In this document: piece by piece, positions 43,485 to 53,672 of the stretch
Position numbering within the stretch: the first letter of the stretch is position 1
Layout: the number at the start of each line of letters is the position of its first letter
Origin: a virus
Length of the DNA stretch: 64,000 nt
Direction: 5' to 3' (one strand)
Virus record (IMG/VR): IMGVR_UViG_3300032893_000025
Span: 1-64,000 of that record
Translations under genes and position numbers: made by a program
Notes under the pieces: generated by a model
Told to the model about the DNA's origin: nothing
The model's database searches: none
What the model saw: the letters and a program-made list of their open reading frames with translations, nothing else

Positions 43485-44063
43485 TTATTTAACTATTTTA
43501 ATATTTTGTATCACAGGTACTTCTATACCACTACATTTTAAATAGGCTTTTGTAGAAATACTTTTCTTCCATTTTATAAATAGAATCCTATGTTCCCATT
43601 TCTTGTATTCAAATACTTCTAAACTATCGTTAAATTCTCTATTAGTTATTTCAGTAATAAGTTTCTTATTTGCATAATCTATATAACTATTTCCTTCTAC
43701 TTTAAAACATTTACTATTATCTACAAATTTATACTTTTTTAAAATAGGGTTATTATATGTAGTATCTAAAATAGATAAATTTTTGATTCTGGTACTATCC
43801 TTAATGTTAATTTCAGTTGTGACTACATTTGTTACATCTTTTAATTTTAGTTTTAATTTAGATAGTTCAGATTGAAAATTTTCAGAATAATATTCTTTAA
43901 ATTCTTTTTCTTTTAATTCTTGTTGTCTTGCATTATCTTTTATAATAGCAATAATATTATTATCTTTTCTATCTACTTCAGATTTAAGATAAAACACTCC
44001 TTTAGTAAGTCCTACTAATATTATTGATAAAATAATTACAGTTAATATTAAATATTTATTCAT
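43485..44063 (-). CDS. Spanin-like membrane-anchored protein
   Basis: A 192-residue protein with an N-terminal membrane helix (residues 4-24), then a coiled coil (about 28-75), then a beta domain. It directly follows the muramidase gene with a 4-base ATGA overlap, as inner-membrane spanins usually do. No separate outer-membrane lipoprotein is evident here. It probably links inner and outer envelope during lysis. Family name uncertain. Confidence 0.55.
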   Translation of the reverse strand: MNKYLILTVIILSIILVGLTKGVFYLKSEVDRKDNNIIAIIKDNARQQELKEKEFKEYYSENFQSELSKLKLKLKDVTNVVTTEINIKDSTRIKNLSILDTTYNNPILKKYKFVDNSKCFKVEGNSYIDYANKKLITEITNREFNDSLEVFEYKKWEHRILFIKWKKSISTKAYLKCSGIEVPVIQNIKIVK

Positions 44064-44539
44064 TTGAATTTTGTATTATTTACTCTTGTTATCCATCCTC
44101 TTAAAAATTTAAGAAGAGTTGGCTTTTTCTTAACTAAATCTCCATAGTATTCTATTCTACTACTTTTATATTCTTCCACAATATCTCCTTTATATTCATT
44201 GGCTAATTTAGATGTAACTGGCCCCAAGTCTCCATCTTCTTTGCAATTTAATATTCTTTGTAGTAGTTTAATAGCTGTACCTATTCCAGCATTAACCCCC
44301 ATATCAAATAAGTGAAGTTTAAGTAATTCATTCTGAATTAAATCTAACTTCATAGGTTTCCAATATTTTTCTAAATAAATTCCTCTCGCTTGGTTTACAG
44401 TAAGATTCTTTATATCAAGTTCTGGAAATTGCCTTTTACAAATACCAAAATTAGTTTCTCCACCTGGATCATTTGGGTCATTTACACACCCACCTTCATG
44501 TTCTAATATAACATCAATATACTCACTTACGTTTCTCAT
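44060..44539 (-). CDS. GH108 N-acetylmuramidase endolysin
   Basis: A 159-residue peptidoglycan hydrolase. ILEHEGGCVNDPNDPGGETN (residues 11-30) is the GH108 signature with catalytic Glu15. LFDMGVNAGIGTAIKLLQRI is the family's second conserved block and CKEDGDLGPVT resembles a C-terminal PG-binding helix. No signal peptide, so export would rely on a holin. Neighbours are holin-like and spanin-like genes, making a lysis cassette inside the virion block. Confidence 0.85.
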   Translation of the reverse strand: MRNVSEYIDVILEHEGGCVNDPNDPGGETNFGICKRQFPELDIKNLTVNQARGIYLEKYWKPMKLDLIQNELLKLHLFDMGVNAGIGTAIKLLQRILNCKEDGDLGPVTSKLANEYKGDIVEEYKSSRIEYYGDLVKKKPTLLKFLRGWITRVNNTKFK

Positions 44540-44823
44540 GTAGTTAAATAATCAATTACATTATAATCTGTTACAAATAAAGAATTTAATCTTTCTTGTA
44601 TATCTTGCATTTGTGGTACAGTAAAGAAATTAGAATCACTTGCTCCTTCAACTATGGGAGTATATTCCATCATAATTTCTATATATCCTTTGGCTGTCTT
44701 AAGTAAAAATAGATCATTTTTCCAATCCTTATCTATTCTTATCTTATTACACATAAGACTTACCTTATTAGAGTATAAATCTAATAAAGCAAGTCTATAT
44801 GAGTTAAAATCTGCAATTAACAT
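44536..44823 (-). CDS. Small unknown protein of the lysis cassette
   Basis: A 95-residue protein that opens MLIADFNSYRLALLDLYSNK. Mixed helices and strands, no membrane segment. It overlaps the muramidase start by 4 bases. Could be a lysis regulator or a small structural protein. Confidence 0.45.
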   Translation of the reverse strand: MLIADFNSYRLALLDLYSNKVSLMCNKIRIDKDWKNDLFLLKTAKGYIEIMMEYTPIVEGASDSNFFTVPQMQDIQERLNSLFVTDYNVIDYLTT

Positions 44824-44825
44824 TG

Positions 44826-45032
44826 TTATTTCTTTTTAACTGTTTCTTTTGTAGTTTCAGGAGTATCTTCTCCTTTTTCTGCTTCGAGTAAACTATCGAG
44901 TAAACCAATAGCCCCCTCAGACTTTAGTAATATCTGATTAACTTTATCAAGTTCTGCTAAAAGTTTACCTTTATACTCAGAAGTAGATTGATACTTCTTA
45001 ACTAATTCTTCTCTTTCTTTTTGTAAGTCCAT
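44826..45032 (-). CDS. Small coiled-coil protein
   Basis: A 68-residue protein that is a heptad-rich Glu/Lys/Leu coiled coil (residues 1-50) with a disordered TPETTKETVKKK tail. It is the first gene after the promoter at 45063-45093, so it leads the lysis operon. Function unknown. Confidence 0.45.
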   Translation of the reverse strand: MDLQKEREELVKKYQSTSEYKGKLLAELDKVNQILLKSEGAIGLLDSLLEAEKGEDTPETTKETVKKK

Positions 45033-45062
45033 TGTCTTAAAATTATTAATTAATTAATAGTA

Positions 45063-45093
45063 CAAATATAAAAATATTTTTGTAAAAAACAAA
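45063..45093 (-). promoter_or_regulatory. Bacteroidetes-type promoter of the lysis cassette
   Basis: Read on the - strand: TTTG (45093-45090), 19 bases, then TATATTTG (45070-45063). The start would be near 45058, about 25 bases before the coiled-coil gene. It lies in the only real gap between the holin-like gene and the muramidase group, so lysis genes can be timed separately. Confidence 0.75.
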
Positions 45094-45105
45094 TTTTATT
45101 TTATA

Positions 45106-45372
45106 CTACTCTTTAGGAGTAATTTTTCCTTCCTCTTTAGTTACTTCTGGTATAACTTTATTTTTAAAAAATTCAGAAGTAACCATACCAAGCCCTGCTA
45201 AAACTAAACCTACTATTCCCCAGTATATTTCCATATTTATAACCACACCCTTAGTAGCTTTTATAGTCATATATGTTAATAATCCCATTGCCCAATAGAG
45301 TATAGCTCTCTTAGAACTAGCTCCATTTTCTTGATCCTCAAAGAATCCTTTAAACCAATTGAAAAATTTCAT
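45106..45372 (-). CDS. Holin-like membrane protein A
   Basis: An 88-residue protein with an N-terminal WFKGFFEDQENGASSKR segment and two membrane helices (about 24-42 and 48-66), then a charged tail. The size, two spans and FFED..G..SSxR opening fit a small holin. It shares this opening with the 82-residue protein at 61540-61788. It follows the secreted beta-helix gene and precedes the lysis promoter. Confidence 0.6.
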   Translation of the reverse strand: MKFFNWFKGFFEDQENGASSKRAILYWAMGLLTYMTIKATKGVVINMEIYWGIVGLVLAGLGMVTSEFFKNKVIPEVTKEEGKITPKE

Positions 45373-45384
45373 AATATTTATTTT

Positions 45385-48222
45385 TTAGAGTTGATATAAT
45401 TCTAGTTGTGTAATAGTAGCAGTTCCTGTTCCATCTCCATCTGTATATCTGATATAAATATTAGTTACACTAGCACCCGCAGTAAACTCTACTGTTCCTG
45501 GAGAATCTAAAATATAAGTTCTATTTGAACCATCTGTATAAGAAACAGCTATCCTAACATCAATTCCAGAATTTTCTATCCAATTACCTATTAATCTATA
45601 ACTTACTCCAGGAGTCAAAATAGTTTTCCTTGTTCCACCACTTGTTGATGATATACTTATATCATGTATACCTGTTGGTGTACAATTTACTTCTGTCCAT
45701 GTAGCATCTGTTAAATCATACCCAGATAATAAATTTGATCCTAAAGAAACACTTGAGTCTCTTACTTCACCTCTATATATTCCAATAACAGCATTACCTG
45801 GAGAACTTCCACTTGATGCTCTTGGAGTAACTTCTGGTGCAATATAATGAAGACTATCTGCTGCTACTAATAAATAACTACTGGCAGTTGCTCCATTAAT
45901 TACTATACTTCCTGATCCATTTATATCATTCGCTCTCATCCATCTAAAAGAAGTTCCACTTTGTGGATCATTTTCTGTATCTGAATATGTATAACTTGCT
46001 GTTAACGTTTGCCCAACTTTTAATGTTCCAGTAGATGTAACATTCGATGCAATTGGAACATTATTTGACCCTGCTCTACTTCTAATCCATACTTTACCTC
46101 TATATGGAAGAATTGTATCTACAGTTACTATATCTCCCATTACATTATAATAAGAATAACCAGGTGTCTTTATATTAGATAAATATACAGGATTACTTGA
46201 CCAATTGTAATACCAATGATACATACTATCTATTGTAGATAATCCTGTTTCTGAATAATCTATTTCATCAGTATATTCATTATCACTTGCCCATGTAGTT
46301 GCTCTCCAAGTAGATATATTATTGTAATCATCATAAGTATCTAAATGAATAAAATAAGTAGATTCATAGTTATCATTTGGTAAAAGATAATGGTTTCTAT
46401 CAAATATTGTCCCATCCAAAGTAGAACTTAATGAATACATTGGAAATATAGAAGTTGTTCCTCCAAGATATGGAGAAATCCATATATTATCTTGTACCTT
46501 AAAATTTCTTCCTCTACCAGATATATAAAAAGCAATTCTATTAGTATTTAATGCAATATTATTTTTAACTGTAATGGTATCATTAAGATGTAAAAATAAT
46601 CCTGCTCTACCTCCAAGAATTAAATTATTTTCTATATATGTATTTTCTGTGTAATTATCTCCATATATCCCATAGATTGCTTGATATGTATCTGATGGTC
46701 TATTCTTACCATTACCATTTGTATAAACATTACGCATGTCTACAAAATTATTTCTTATAAAATTCTTATTCCAGGTATCTCCATGCCAATAAAAATCTGA
46801 ATTTGTAACATGATATATTCCTCCATAATCACTTAATAACCAAGTTGCATCAGACACATAGTTACTATCAACATAAGTAGCATTACTTCTAGTAAATACT
46901 ATTCCTGCTGATCCAGTCTTATCTATTCTATTCCTATAAATAAATGTAGAATCACACCCCTCATCAAATGTTGTAAACTCACTAACAACAGCTATTCCCC
47001 TACCTGTTGCGGACATAGAATATTGTCCAGGATGTGTATTTATATTGTTGATATAATTATCATGGAATCTCATTACATTAGAACGTCCTGTTCTAATACC
47101 TTCACTCAAACAGTAAGATATATTAGAATGACTTACCTCTGAATAACTTGACCCTGCTGTAAAATAAACTCCACTTAAACAGTAGGATATATTGGAATTT
47201 TTAACTATGATGTTAGAAGAAGCATTTACATCTATCCCATTTGCATTAGATAGTTTTATATCTAGTCCATCAAAAGTTAAATAACTACTACCATTACTTA
47301 CAGATATTATGTTTTGGGTGTTGGGAATTTCTACAATTGAATCATTTAAAGTTGTAGTAGAATAAATATATATTATATGATTTGTTCTATCATAACTCCA
47401 TTCTCCTTGGTGATCTAAACAGTTTCTATGATTACATATTAAATAATAATGATTTGCTGTATTAGGATAGAACCCATTTGCTAAATTTGGACTCAATAAA
47501 AATACTCCAGTTGCCCCAATATAATCTGATACATGAGTTCGGTTGGAAGTCCAATCTTCACATCTTACCCAAACATCTGCCCCATTCCAATAATCATCTG
47601 CTTGTAATCTAGTATTATCTGCTATAGAATCATAAGGAGCAGTATAAGATATTGTAGATGTATACCACAATGAATCATTATCTGGTTCTCTACCTACTAT
47701 TTTATTTTTACTATTTATTTGTAAAAACCATAAATCTGAGTATGTTGGAGCAGAATGAGAATAAATATTATTACCTTCATTTGTCCAACTTCCTGTAATT
47801 GTATAACTATTTTTAATAATAGGTTTGTTTCCACTTCCATAAGAACCTATTACTATTGGATTAGATATAGTTCCATGAATATTAGAAAAAGATAAATACC
47901 CATTAAATGTATCATTTTTTTTAAAAGCTATAGTATCTCCTGCTATAAAAGTACCTTTTGCAATTTCTGTGTTAACCTTATCTACAGTCTGCCAAGCAGT
48001 TGCAGGAGTCTTACCATTAGCATTATCATTTCCAGTAGCTGATATATAATAATCTGCATGAGAATACCCAGTTTGTGATTCTCGATTATAAGTAAGATTT
48101 AAACTCTTCTTAACTCCTTTATGATAATAATATTGACGTACTCCTTTTAATTGAGGAATAGTCTGAGCTTGTACTAATAATACTACAAATAAAGTTATTA
48201 TAGATAACAAATATTTCTTCAT
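45385..48222 (-). CDS. Secreted right-handed beta-helix protein with Ig-like domain (945 residues)
   Basis: Residues 1-19 are a signal peptide (MKKYLLSIITLFVVLLVQA) with Gln at +1, a Bacteroidetes habit. Residues 55-640 are a pectate-lyase-like beta-helix, with DYYISATGNDNANGKTP and later NGIDVNASSNIIVKNSNISY repeats. About 690-800 is an Ig-like domain (GTLKVGQTLTASYTYSDTEN) and the end is a carbohydrate-binding-like beta-sandwich. Such proteins cleave or bind polysaccharide, so a depolymerase or tailspike is likely. A cleavable Sec signal on a phage spike is odd. It is related to the 700-residue protein at 61815-63917. Confidence 0.7.
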   Translation of the reverse strand: MKKYLLSIITLFVVLLVQAQTIPQLKGVRQYYYHKGVKKSLNLTYNRESQTGYSHADYYISATGNDNANGKTPATAWQTVDKVNTEIAKGTFIAGDTIAFKKNDTFNGYLSFSNIHGTISNPIVIGSYGSGNKPIIKNSYTITGSWTNEGNNIYSHSAPTYSDLWFLQINSKNKIVGREPDNDSLWYTSTISYTAPYDSIADNTRLQADDYWNGADVWVRCEDWTSNRTHVSDYIGATGVFLLSPNLANGFYPNTANHYYLICNHRNCLDHQGEWSYDRTNHIIYIYSTTTLNDSIVEIPNTQNIISVSNGSSYLTFDGLDIKLSNANGIDVNASSNIIVKNSNISYCLSGVYFTAGSSYSEVSHSNISYCLSEGIRTGRSNVMRFHDNYINNINTHPGQYSMSATGRGIAVVSEFTTFDEGCDSTFIYRNRIDKTGSAGIVFTRSNATYVDSNYVSDATWLLSDYGGIYHVTNSDFYWHGDTWNKNFIRNNFVDMRNVYTNGNGKNRPSDTYQAIYGIYGDNYTENTYIENNLILGGRAGLFLHLNDTITVKNNIALNTNRIAFYISGRGRNFKVQDNIWISPYLGGTTSIFPMYSLSSTLDGTIFDRNHYLLPNDNYESTYFIHLDTYDDYNNISTWRATTWASDNEYTDEIDYSETGLSTIDSMYHWYYNWSSNPVYLSNIKTPGYSYYNVMGDIVTVDTILPYRGKVWIRSRAGSNNVPIASNVTSTGTLKVGQTLTASYTYSDTENDPQSGTSFRWMRANDINGSGSIVINGATASSYLLVAADSLHYIAPEVTPRASSGSSPGNAVIGIYRGEVRDSSVSLGSNLLSGYDLTDATWTEVNCTPTGIHDISISSTSGGTRKTILTPGVSYRLIGNWIENSGIDVRIAVSYTDGSNRTYILDSPGTVEFTAGASVTNIYIRYTDGDGTGTATITQLELYQL

Positions 48223-48223
48223 A

Positions 48224-48793
48224 TTATTTTTCCCTTCTAATATCTACTATTATCAAAGTAACTAATAATACAAAGAATACTATTAGATCTACCTCTAATT
48301 TATTCACTTTACTCTCTAACCTAGCTATATATCTTTTATTAATTTCAGATGATGCCATTAAAGATTGTAATTGATAGGAAGGTCTTAAACCCGATAAGTT
48401 ATAAGTATATTTAACTCCAGTTGTATCTTTGTAATACCATCTAATTTCTCCATTCACTGTATCAACTAAATATTTAGCAGCACTGCTAGGAATATCTGTA
48501 GATAGTCCAAATGTAGCTGTGGATAAACTATCTGCAATTACTGCACCAAATGTATTAAGTCCCAACCACTGTAAATGATTTTTTCTAAGTTTCATTAATC
48601 TAAGAGTATCAGTTATAGTAACTGGTTTATCAAAAGAAAATTTTACTTGGTTTGTATGAAATTTTACTGTATCTACGTCAATAAACATTTTAAATGTATC
48701 TGTCCCAATAATCATTCTAAATGGGACTTTCGTAATTTGTGAAAAACAAACTGTTGATATAAATAATCCTAATAATATTAAAAGTTTTTTCAT
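48224..48793 (-). CDS. Exported protein with C-terminal membrane anchor
   Basis: A 189-residue protein with a signal peptide (residues 1-18, then FSQ), a beta-rich middle and a C-terminal coiled coil plus membrane helix (about 166-185). Such anchors would leave it in the cell envelope. It sits between the fibre gene and the beta-helix gene (2 and 1 base gaps), so it may belong to the same exported unit. No family recognised. Confidence 0.5.
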   Translation of the reverse strand: MKKLLILLGLFISTVCFSQITKVPFRMIIGTDTFKMFIDVDTVKFHTNQVKFSFDKPVTITDTLRLMKLRKNHLQWLGLNTFGAVIADSLSTATFGLSTDIPSSAAKYLVDTVNGEIRWYYKDTTGVKYTYNLSGLRPSYQLQSLMASSEINKRYIARLESKVNKLEVDLIVFFVLLVTLIIVDIRREK

Positions 48794-48796
48794 TTA

Positions 48797-51700
48797 TTAT
48801 GATATTGGTATTTCAAATAATGTTGTATAAGTTCCACTTACTCTAAATTGAAAATAAAAACCATTAGCATCTGCATAAGTTCTCCAATCCCCATCTGTAT
48901 CACTCCCCATAGTTTGTCTATGATAATGATATTGTCCTCTTAGTGTTTCTTCTGATCCTGATGCAAATAAACTATATATTGAAGAACTATTATTTTGTAC
49001 AGATAATAATTTAGATCCTGCTGTAGATAAGGTGGTTGTTGTATTAAATAAATTGGCTATAGCATTTGCTCCATCTACAACCACTGGATTTATTGCTGAA
49101 ACAATATTTCCTGATCTTTTTATAGACAAAAATCCAGATGTCAATAATCCATAATCTCCAGATTTAGAACCACTATATACTCCAGATAAAAATACTCCAT
49201 AACCATCTTTATCAAAAGATACTTTTTCACTTCCTTGATTTCTCCAAGATGATAATAATGCTCCTGTTGTAGTTAAATTATTATGTGTATCTAATATACA
49301 TGCAACAGCACTTGCTCCATTCGCAACTCTCGGATTAAAACTAATTCTTTCTGTTGTTCCGGCACTATAAGAAAATGCTTTACCAGATATAGTTCCAGAT
49401 GTAGTTGGATTATCTAAAATATTGATTAAATTTCCAGTAGCATCGCCTGTTCCTGATAATAATCTCTCAACTAATAAAACATCATTTCCATTATTATTTG
49501 AACCTAAAGAACCAGATTGTTTTATATCTGCCCCTATTCCACGTATAGTAGATAAATTTAATCCTGTACCCGTTGATGTACTTGTTACAGATAAACATGT
49601 TCCTGTAGTTGTATTTACTGTAATACCTGTACCTTGAACATTTACCCCAGTACTATATAAATATCCATTTAAATTTAATCTATTTGTTCCATCTGGATCA
49701 GTAGTTCCGGTATAAAAATTAATTCCCGATTGCTTAGATGCATAAGGAGTATATTTATTAGTATTCCAATCTAATATATCATCTGTAGGTAATGCAGCAG
49801 TTATATCTGAAGTTAAAGCTAAAGTTCCTGTAGCTGTAGGTAACGTTAAAGTAGGTGTTCCTGCTATAGATGGAACAACTATTATAGCTGTACCAGATGT
49901 TGCTCCTGCTAATGATAATGATCCTGATGATGTTCCTGCTGTCCCTATAGTTAAAGTAGCAGATGGAGTTAAATTATTTAATCCTAATTTCCCATTAATA
50001 GTTAATATCTGAGTTGAAGTAGTAGTATCCATTACTCCATAGAGCAAAGCTTTACTTCTTTGATCTGATTCATTTGCCCTAAGAATACTATCTATAATTA
50101 ATTTTCTATTTCCTGTTTCATAATAACCTGCCGCAAATCCTATAAATATAGAGTTATCTACTGTTGTTCCATTATATCCTGTTATATTACCAAGAAATAC
50201 ATTACTAGCACCATCATGTAAACTTTTACCAGAATAATTTCCTAATAATAAATTATCATCTCCACCTACATTAGCTTCTCCAGCCTTATATCCTATCATT
50301 ACATTATCTAATGTATTGATAGTATTATATCCAGCATTTTTACCTATAAAAAGACATTGAGTGTTATCTCCAGAAAATCCAGCTTGATCCCCTAATATTG
50401 TATTATTTGATCCTAATGAAATATTAGTACCAGCCATATTACCAACAATGGTATTACCTGTAAAATCTGTATCTGAGTTTATAGTAGTGGCTTCTCCTAA
50501 TAATAAATTCTCTATACCAGTATTAAATCTTAAAGATGAAGATATTCCTCCAACTGTTAAATTTGTTACAGCAAATAAATTAGTAACATGTAAATCTCCA
50601 TCATAGTTTAATCTAATTGTTGCATCTGGGTTAGATGTCCCTAAATAAAATTTACCATCACTTGCAACTCCACCAGCTTCAGTCTTACTACTATAAGGTC
50701 TGTAGTAAAAATTAGGAGTTCCATCCCATTTAAATACATTATCTGTAGGAGTTACTCCTGACCCTGAATTTGGAACCCATGATCTAACTCCACCAGTTGT
50801 AGATGATAATATATAACCACTTACACTAGGATTCCCTAATCCTGATTCTTTAGAATTCCATGAAGATACGTCTCCCGCATCAATACCTGTAACAGTAGAA
50901 TATGCACTAAAATCTGATTTTTTAGCATTAATAGTTCCATCTATAAATGCTGAGAAGGATAAAGGACTTCCTGAATTTATAACAGTATCTTGTATGTATA
51001 GAATTCCTAAATCTGAAAATATCTTTTGATTTCCATTTTCAAAATTAACTATTCCATAAGTAGTAGTAATCTCTCCATTTATATTTAATACTTTTCCAAG
51101 TGTGTCCCCATCTATTAAAGGAAATGTAGAATATGCCGTATCTATAATAATTCTACTGGAATTTGTAGTATCTACCCCTACCCCTATTAAAAGATTATTA
51201 TCTTTATATCTTATATAATTGCTATCAAAATCATCTGCTACTATATGCCCGGTTATATCTAACTCAGCAGTAGGATTAGTATGATTACTAATATAGTTGG
51301 AATAATATATACCACCTGTTGTGGTAGTCCAATGATTTGTAGCTCCAGCTATCAATGCAGCTAGAGTAGATGTATTAGATAAAGAATCTGTAAATACTAA
51401 ATTCCCAGCAGTTTCTATTATTGTGGATCCAGTACCTATATTTAGAGTATTAGATATAGTTAAGTTTACGGATGTTAAAATATTTAAAGTTGGGTCATAA
51501 GTTAAATCTGCATCTGATCCTAAAGAAGAACCTCCAGTTGTATATACTAAAGATCCTGTTCCAGAAGGTATTACAAATTGTTTATATGTTCCATCATTAG
51601 ATAGGAAATATGTACCATCTCCAGAGTTTAGTATAGAATCTAATAAAGTTTTATTAGTATGAGTATGAGTATTGGTGTAGGCAGTATTCCAATTAGTTAT

Positions 51701-52453
51701 ATTAGTACTCGTTATTGTATAAGCAGCACTAATTTGAAATATAGGATCTGTTTCTGATAATAGATACCCAGCATCAGCATGATTCCCCCACCCATAAGCA
51801 GTATTCCAATGATTATAATCATCTAACACTATTGCACTTGCTACAGAAGAATTAAATACTGGATCAACTTCTGCAATTAAATACCCAACTAAACTATGAT
51901 CTCCCCAACTAAAAGCAGTATTCCAATTAGTAATATCTGATGATAATATAGTATTTAAGGCTGTTAAATCAGTATGAGTATGTGAATTTCCTATAGTAGT
52001 ACCTATAGAAGCATTTGTATATGAATATGTATCTAATAATGCCTGATTAGCAAAAGTATGTATATCACTGGTTAATGCTAAAGTTCCTGCTGCATTTGGG
52101 ATAGTAATATTTCTTGTAGCTGTTAAACTAGTTGATAGATTAGCATAAAAACTGCCACTTCTTACTCTAACTGTATCTATATAAGCATCGGCAGTTCTTA
52201 AGGATGTAGTATTAGTTTCTCCCGAGACTCTCAGTCTCTCACTACCTACAAATGAAGTAGTACCTAAAGAAACCTTATCAGTTATTGTTGTAGGATAAAT
52301 TTGTCCTGATACTATTCTTGTCCAAATACTATCAGTTATGGTAGAAGAACTTCCACCTTCTTGAGTTATACTAACAGGATTAGGTAAGTTTCCTACATTT
52401 ACTAATCCTTCCTTAAGTAAATACGGATCTATAGGGCCACCTACTGTTATCAT
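48797..52453 (-). CDS. Large tail or head fibre with YadA-like head repeats (1218 residues)
   Basis: A beta-rich fibre without signal peptide. At about 150-265 there are repeats of NWNTAYGWGNHADAGYL form. Segments ending in the LTLPTATGTLALTS motif are common in phage fibres. At about 650-785 there are GDQAGF, GKNAGY, GYKAGE and GFAAGY units like the left-handed roll of trimeric autotransporter heads. The C-terminus is an aromatic FYFQFRVSGTY strand. No peptidase chaperone is seen. It is probably trimeric and host-binding. Confidence 0.75.
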   Translation of the reverse strand: MITVGGPIDPYLLKEGLVNVGNLPNPVSITQEGGSSSTITDSIWTRIVSGQIYPTTITDKVSLGTTSFVGSERLRVSGETNTTSLRTADAYIDTVRVRSGSFYANLSTSLTATRNITIPNAAGTLALTSDIHTFANQALLDTYSYTNASIGTTIGNSHTHTDLTALNTILSSDITNWNTAFSWGDHSLVGYLIAEVDPVFNSSVASAIVLDDYNHWNTAYGWGNHADAGYLLSETDPIFQISAAYTITSTNITNWNTAYTNTHTHTNKTLLDSILNSGDGTYFLSNDGTYKQFVIPSGTGSLVYTTGGSSLGSDADLTYDPTLNILTSVNLTISNTLNIGTGSTIIETAGNLVFTDSLSNTSTLAALIAGATNHWTTTTGGIYYSNYISNHTNPTAELDITGHIVADDFDSNYIRYKDNNLLIGVGVDTTNSSRIIIDTAYSTFPLIDGDTLGKVLNINGEITTTYGIVNFENGNQKIFSDLGILYIQDTVINSGSPLSFSAFIDGTINAKKSDFSAYSTVTGIDAGDVSSWNSKESGLGNPSVSGYILSSTTGGVRSWVPNSGSGVTPTDNVFKWDGTPNFYYRPYSSKTEAGGVASDGKFYLGTSNPDATIRLNYDGDLHVTNLFAVTNLTVGGISSSLRFNTGIENLLLGEATTINSDTDFTGNTIVGNMAGTNISLGSNNTILGDQAGFSGDNTQCLFIGKNAGYNTINTLDNVMIGYKAGEANVGGDDNLLLGNYSGKSLHDGASNVFLGNITGYNGTTVDNSIFIGFAAGYYETGNRKLIIDSILRANESDQRSKALLYGVMDTTTSTQILTINGKLGLNNLTPSATLTIGTAGTSSGSLSLAGATSGTAIIVVPSIAGTPTLTLPTATGTLALTSDITAALPTDDILDWNTNKYTPYASKQSGINFYTGTTDPDGTNRLNLNGYLYSTGVNVQGTGITVNTTTGTCLSVTSTSTGTGLNLSTIRGIGADIKQSGSLGSNNNGNDVLLVERLLSGTGDATGNLINILDNPTTSGTISGKAFSYSAGTTERISFNPRVANGASAVACILDTHNNLTTTGALLSSWRNQGSEKVSFDKDGYGVFLSGVYSGSKSGDYGLLTSGFLSIKRSGNIVSAINPVVVDGANAIANLFNTTTTLSTAGSKLLSVQNNSSSIYSLFASGSEETLRGQYHYHRQTMGSDTDGDWRTYADANGFYFQFRVSGTYTTLFEIPIS

Positions 52454-52454
52454 A

Positions 52455-52637
52455 TTATTCGTTTATTATTATAATGCCTGTACTTATTAAATCTATATTT
52501 CCATCATTACTAAAAGTAGTTCCTACTTCTGTTACATCTCCTTGAATACTTATTGTATTTATACTATACTGACTTTGAGATATATTTTCAAGTATAACGG
52601 GATCTTCTAATTTATTACCATTTAATACAGTTATCAT
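52455..52637 (-). CDS. Small fibre-associated protein
   Basis: A 60-residue beta-rich protein opening MITVLNGNKLEDPVILENIS. The large fibre gene next door also begins MITVGG, so it may be a short related adaptor. It overlaps the preceding gene by 4 bases. Confidence 0.45.
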   Translation of the reverse strand: MITVLNGNKLEDPVILENISQSQYSINTISIQGDVTEVGTTFSNDGNIDLISTGIIIINE

Positions 52638-53188
52638 ATTATGGTATTATCGTAAAAATTCTGCAATTTAAAGTTTTCTATAACTCCAAGAATGTTATCT
52701 ACTCTTGTTAATTGCCCTACTGTAGCGGCGGACTGAACTCCAAATAATAAAACATCAAAAACTATATATTTTTCAACATCTTTATTATATTTGAAATCAT
52801 TATTAGCTATATCTATAGGAAGATTATAAATTATCTGATACTTATAATACTTAGTGTTATAATCCAATAATACATTTGAATTGACTGGATCACTCGCAGG
52901 TGATGTAGTATAAGTAATTATTATATTATAAACATCATCTGCAAATGGTTGAGTTGCCCCAAATCCACAATCAGATGATGGTATTGTCCATGTTAAATCT
53001 GTATAGGCAGCAGGTTGGGATATAGCATCATCAACTACTGTATATACTGTTACTTCCCCTCTTCTTTGTATAGTAATCTTAGAGTGAGTTACTCCTGTAT
53101 TAGAAGAATCCGCCCATTGTGTATAGTCTGTAACTACTAAGTTAAGACCATCATCACTCTGATTAAGTTGTACTTTAATTGTTGCCAT
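52634..53188 (-). CDS. Structural protein of the fibre module
   Basis: A 184-residue beta-sandwich-like protein (KVQLNQSDDGLNLVVTDYT, TVYTVVDDAIS) with a helical C-terminus. No enzyme motif. Location directly upstream of the fibre genes suggests a fibre-base adaptor. Overlaps the preceding gene by 14 bases. Confidence 0.5.
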   Translation of the reverse strand: MATIKVQLNQSDDGLNLVVTDYTQWADSSNTGVTHSKITIQRRGEVTVYTVVDDAISQPAAYTDLTWTIPSSDCGFGATQPFADDVYNIIITYTTSPASDPVNSNVLLDYNTKYYKYQIIYNLPIDIANNDFKYNKDVEKYIVFDVLLFGVQSAATVGQLTRVDNILGVIENFKLQNFYDNTII

Positions 53189-53672
53189 AGTTTATATTTT
53201 TCCCAGCATCTACTAATCTTGTACTATCAGATTTTATAGTAAAATCTATATAATTTAATGTGTTAATTTGATGTAATATATCTTCTATTACCTTTTGATT
53301 ATTTTTAAAATCTTTAAATAAAAGTAGTTCATTCTCTAAGTGAGATGTATAACTAACTTTAAAGTTTTTCATTTGATAGGTTAAATTCTTTGTATCTTTA
53401 GAAATATTAGAAACAGAATCATCTAACTTATTTAATCTGTTAAAAAATGTTTCAGCCAATTTATCTACCTTATCTATAATTATAGAATCACTAGATGTAG
53501 ATTTCTTAGCTAAACTTTCCGCTATTTTTGCTCTAGTTACTATATTAGAAATAAATAAAGTTGCTGGAATAATAATTGCACATACACCAATAACTCCTCC
53601 TATTTTGCTCCAAGCCTTAGGAGTAAATATCTTTTTAAAAAAAGAAAAATCTGGATTAAAATTAATTAACAT
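53175..53672 (-). CDS. Membrane-anchored coiled-coil protein
   Basis: A 165-residue protein with one membrane helix at about 24-46 (IGGVIGVCAIIIPATLFI), then a long coiled coil to the C-terminus. The start has a CAAA-type -7 box 40 bases upstream but no -33 partner. It comes right after a terminator, so a separate promoter is expected. Function unknown; spanin-like or envelope role possible. Confidence 0.45.
   Translation of the reverse strand: MLINFNPDFSFFKKIFTPKAWSKIGGVIGVCAIIIPATLFISNIVTRAKIAESLAKKSTSSDSIIIDKVDKLAETFFNRLNKLDDSVSNISKDTKNLTYQMKNFKVSYTSHLENELLLFKDFKNNQKVIEDILHQINTLNYIDFTIKSDSTRLVDAGKNINYGNN

Noticed and set aside
51640-51960. Direct DNA repeats or a CRISPR-like array in the fibre gene
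   Set aside because: The repeats are protein-level fibre repeats (NWNTA...W...GYL) with diverged DNA and no spacer structure. No CRISPR array was seen anywhere in the window.
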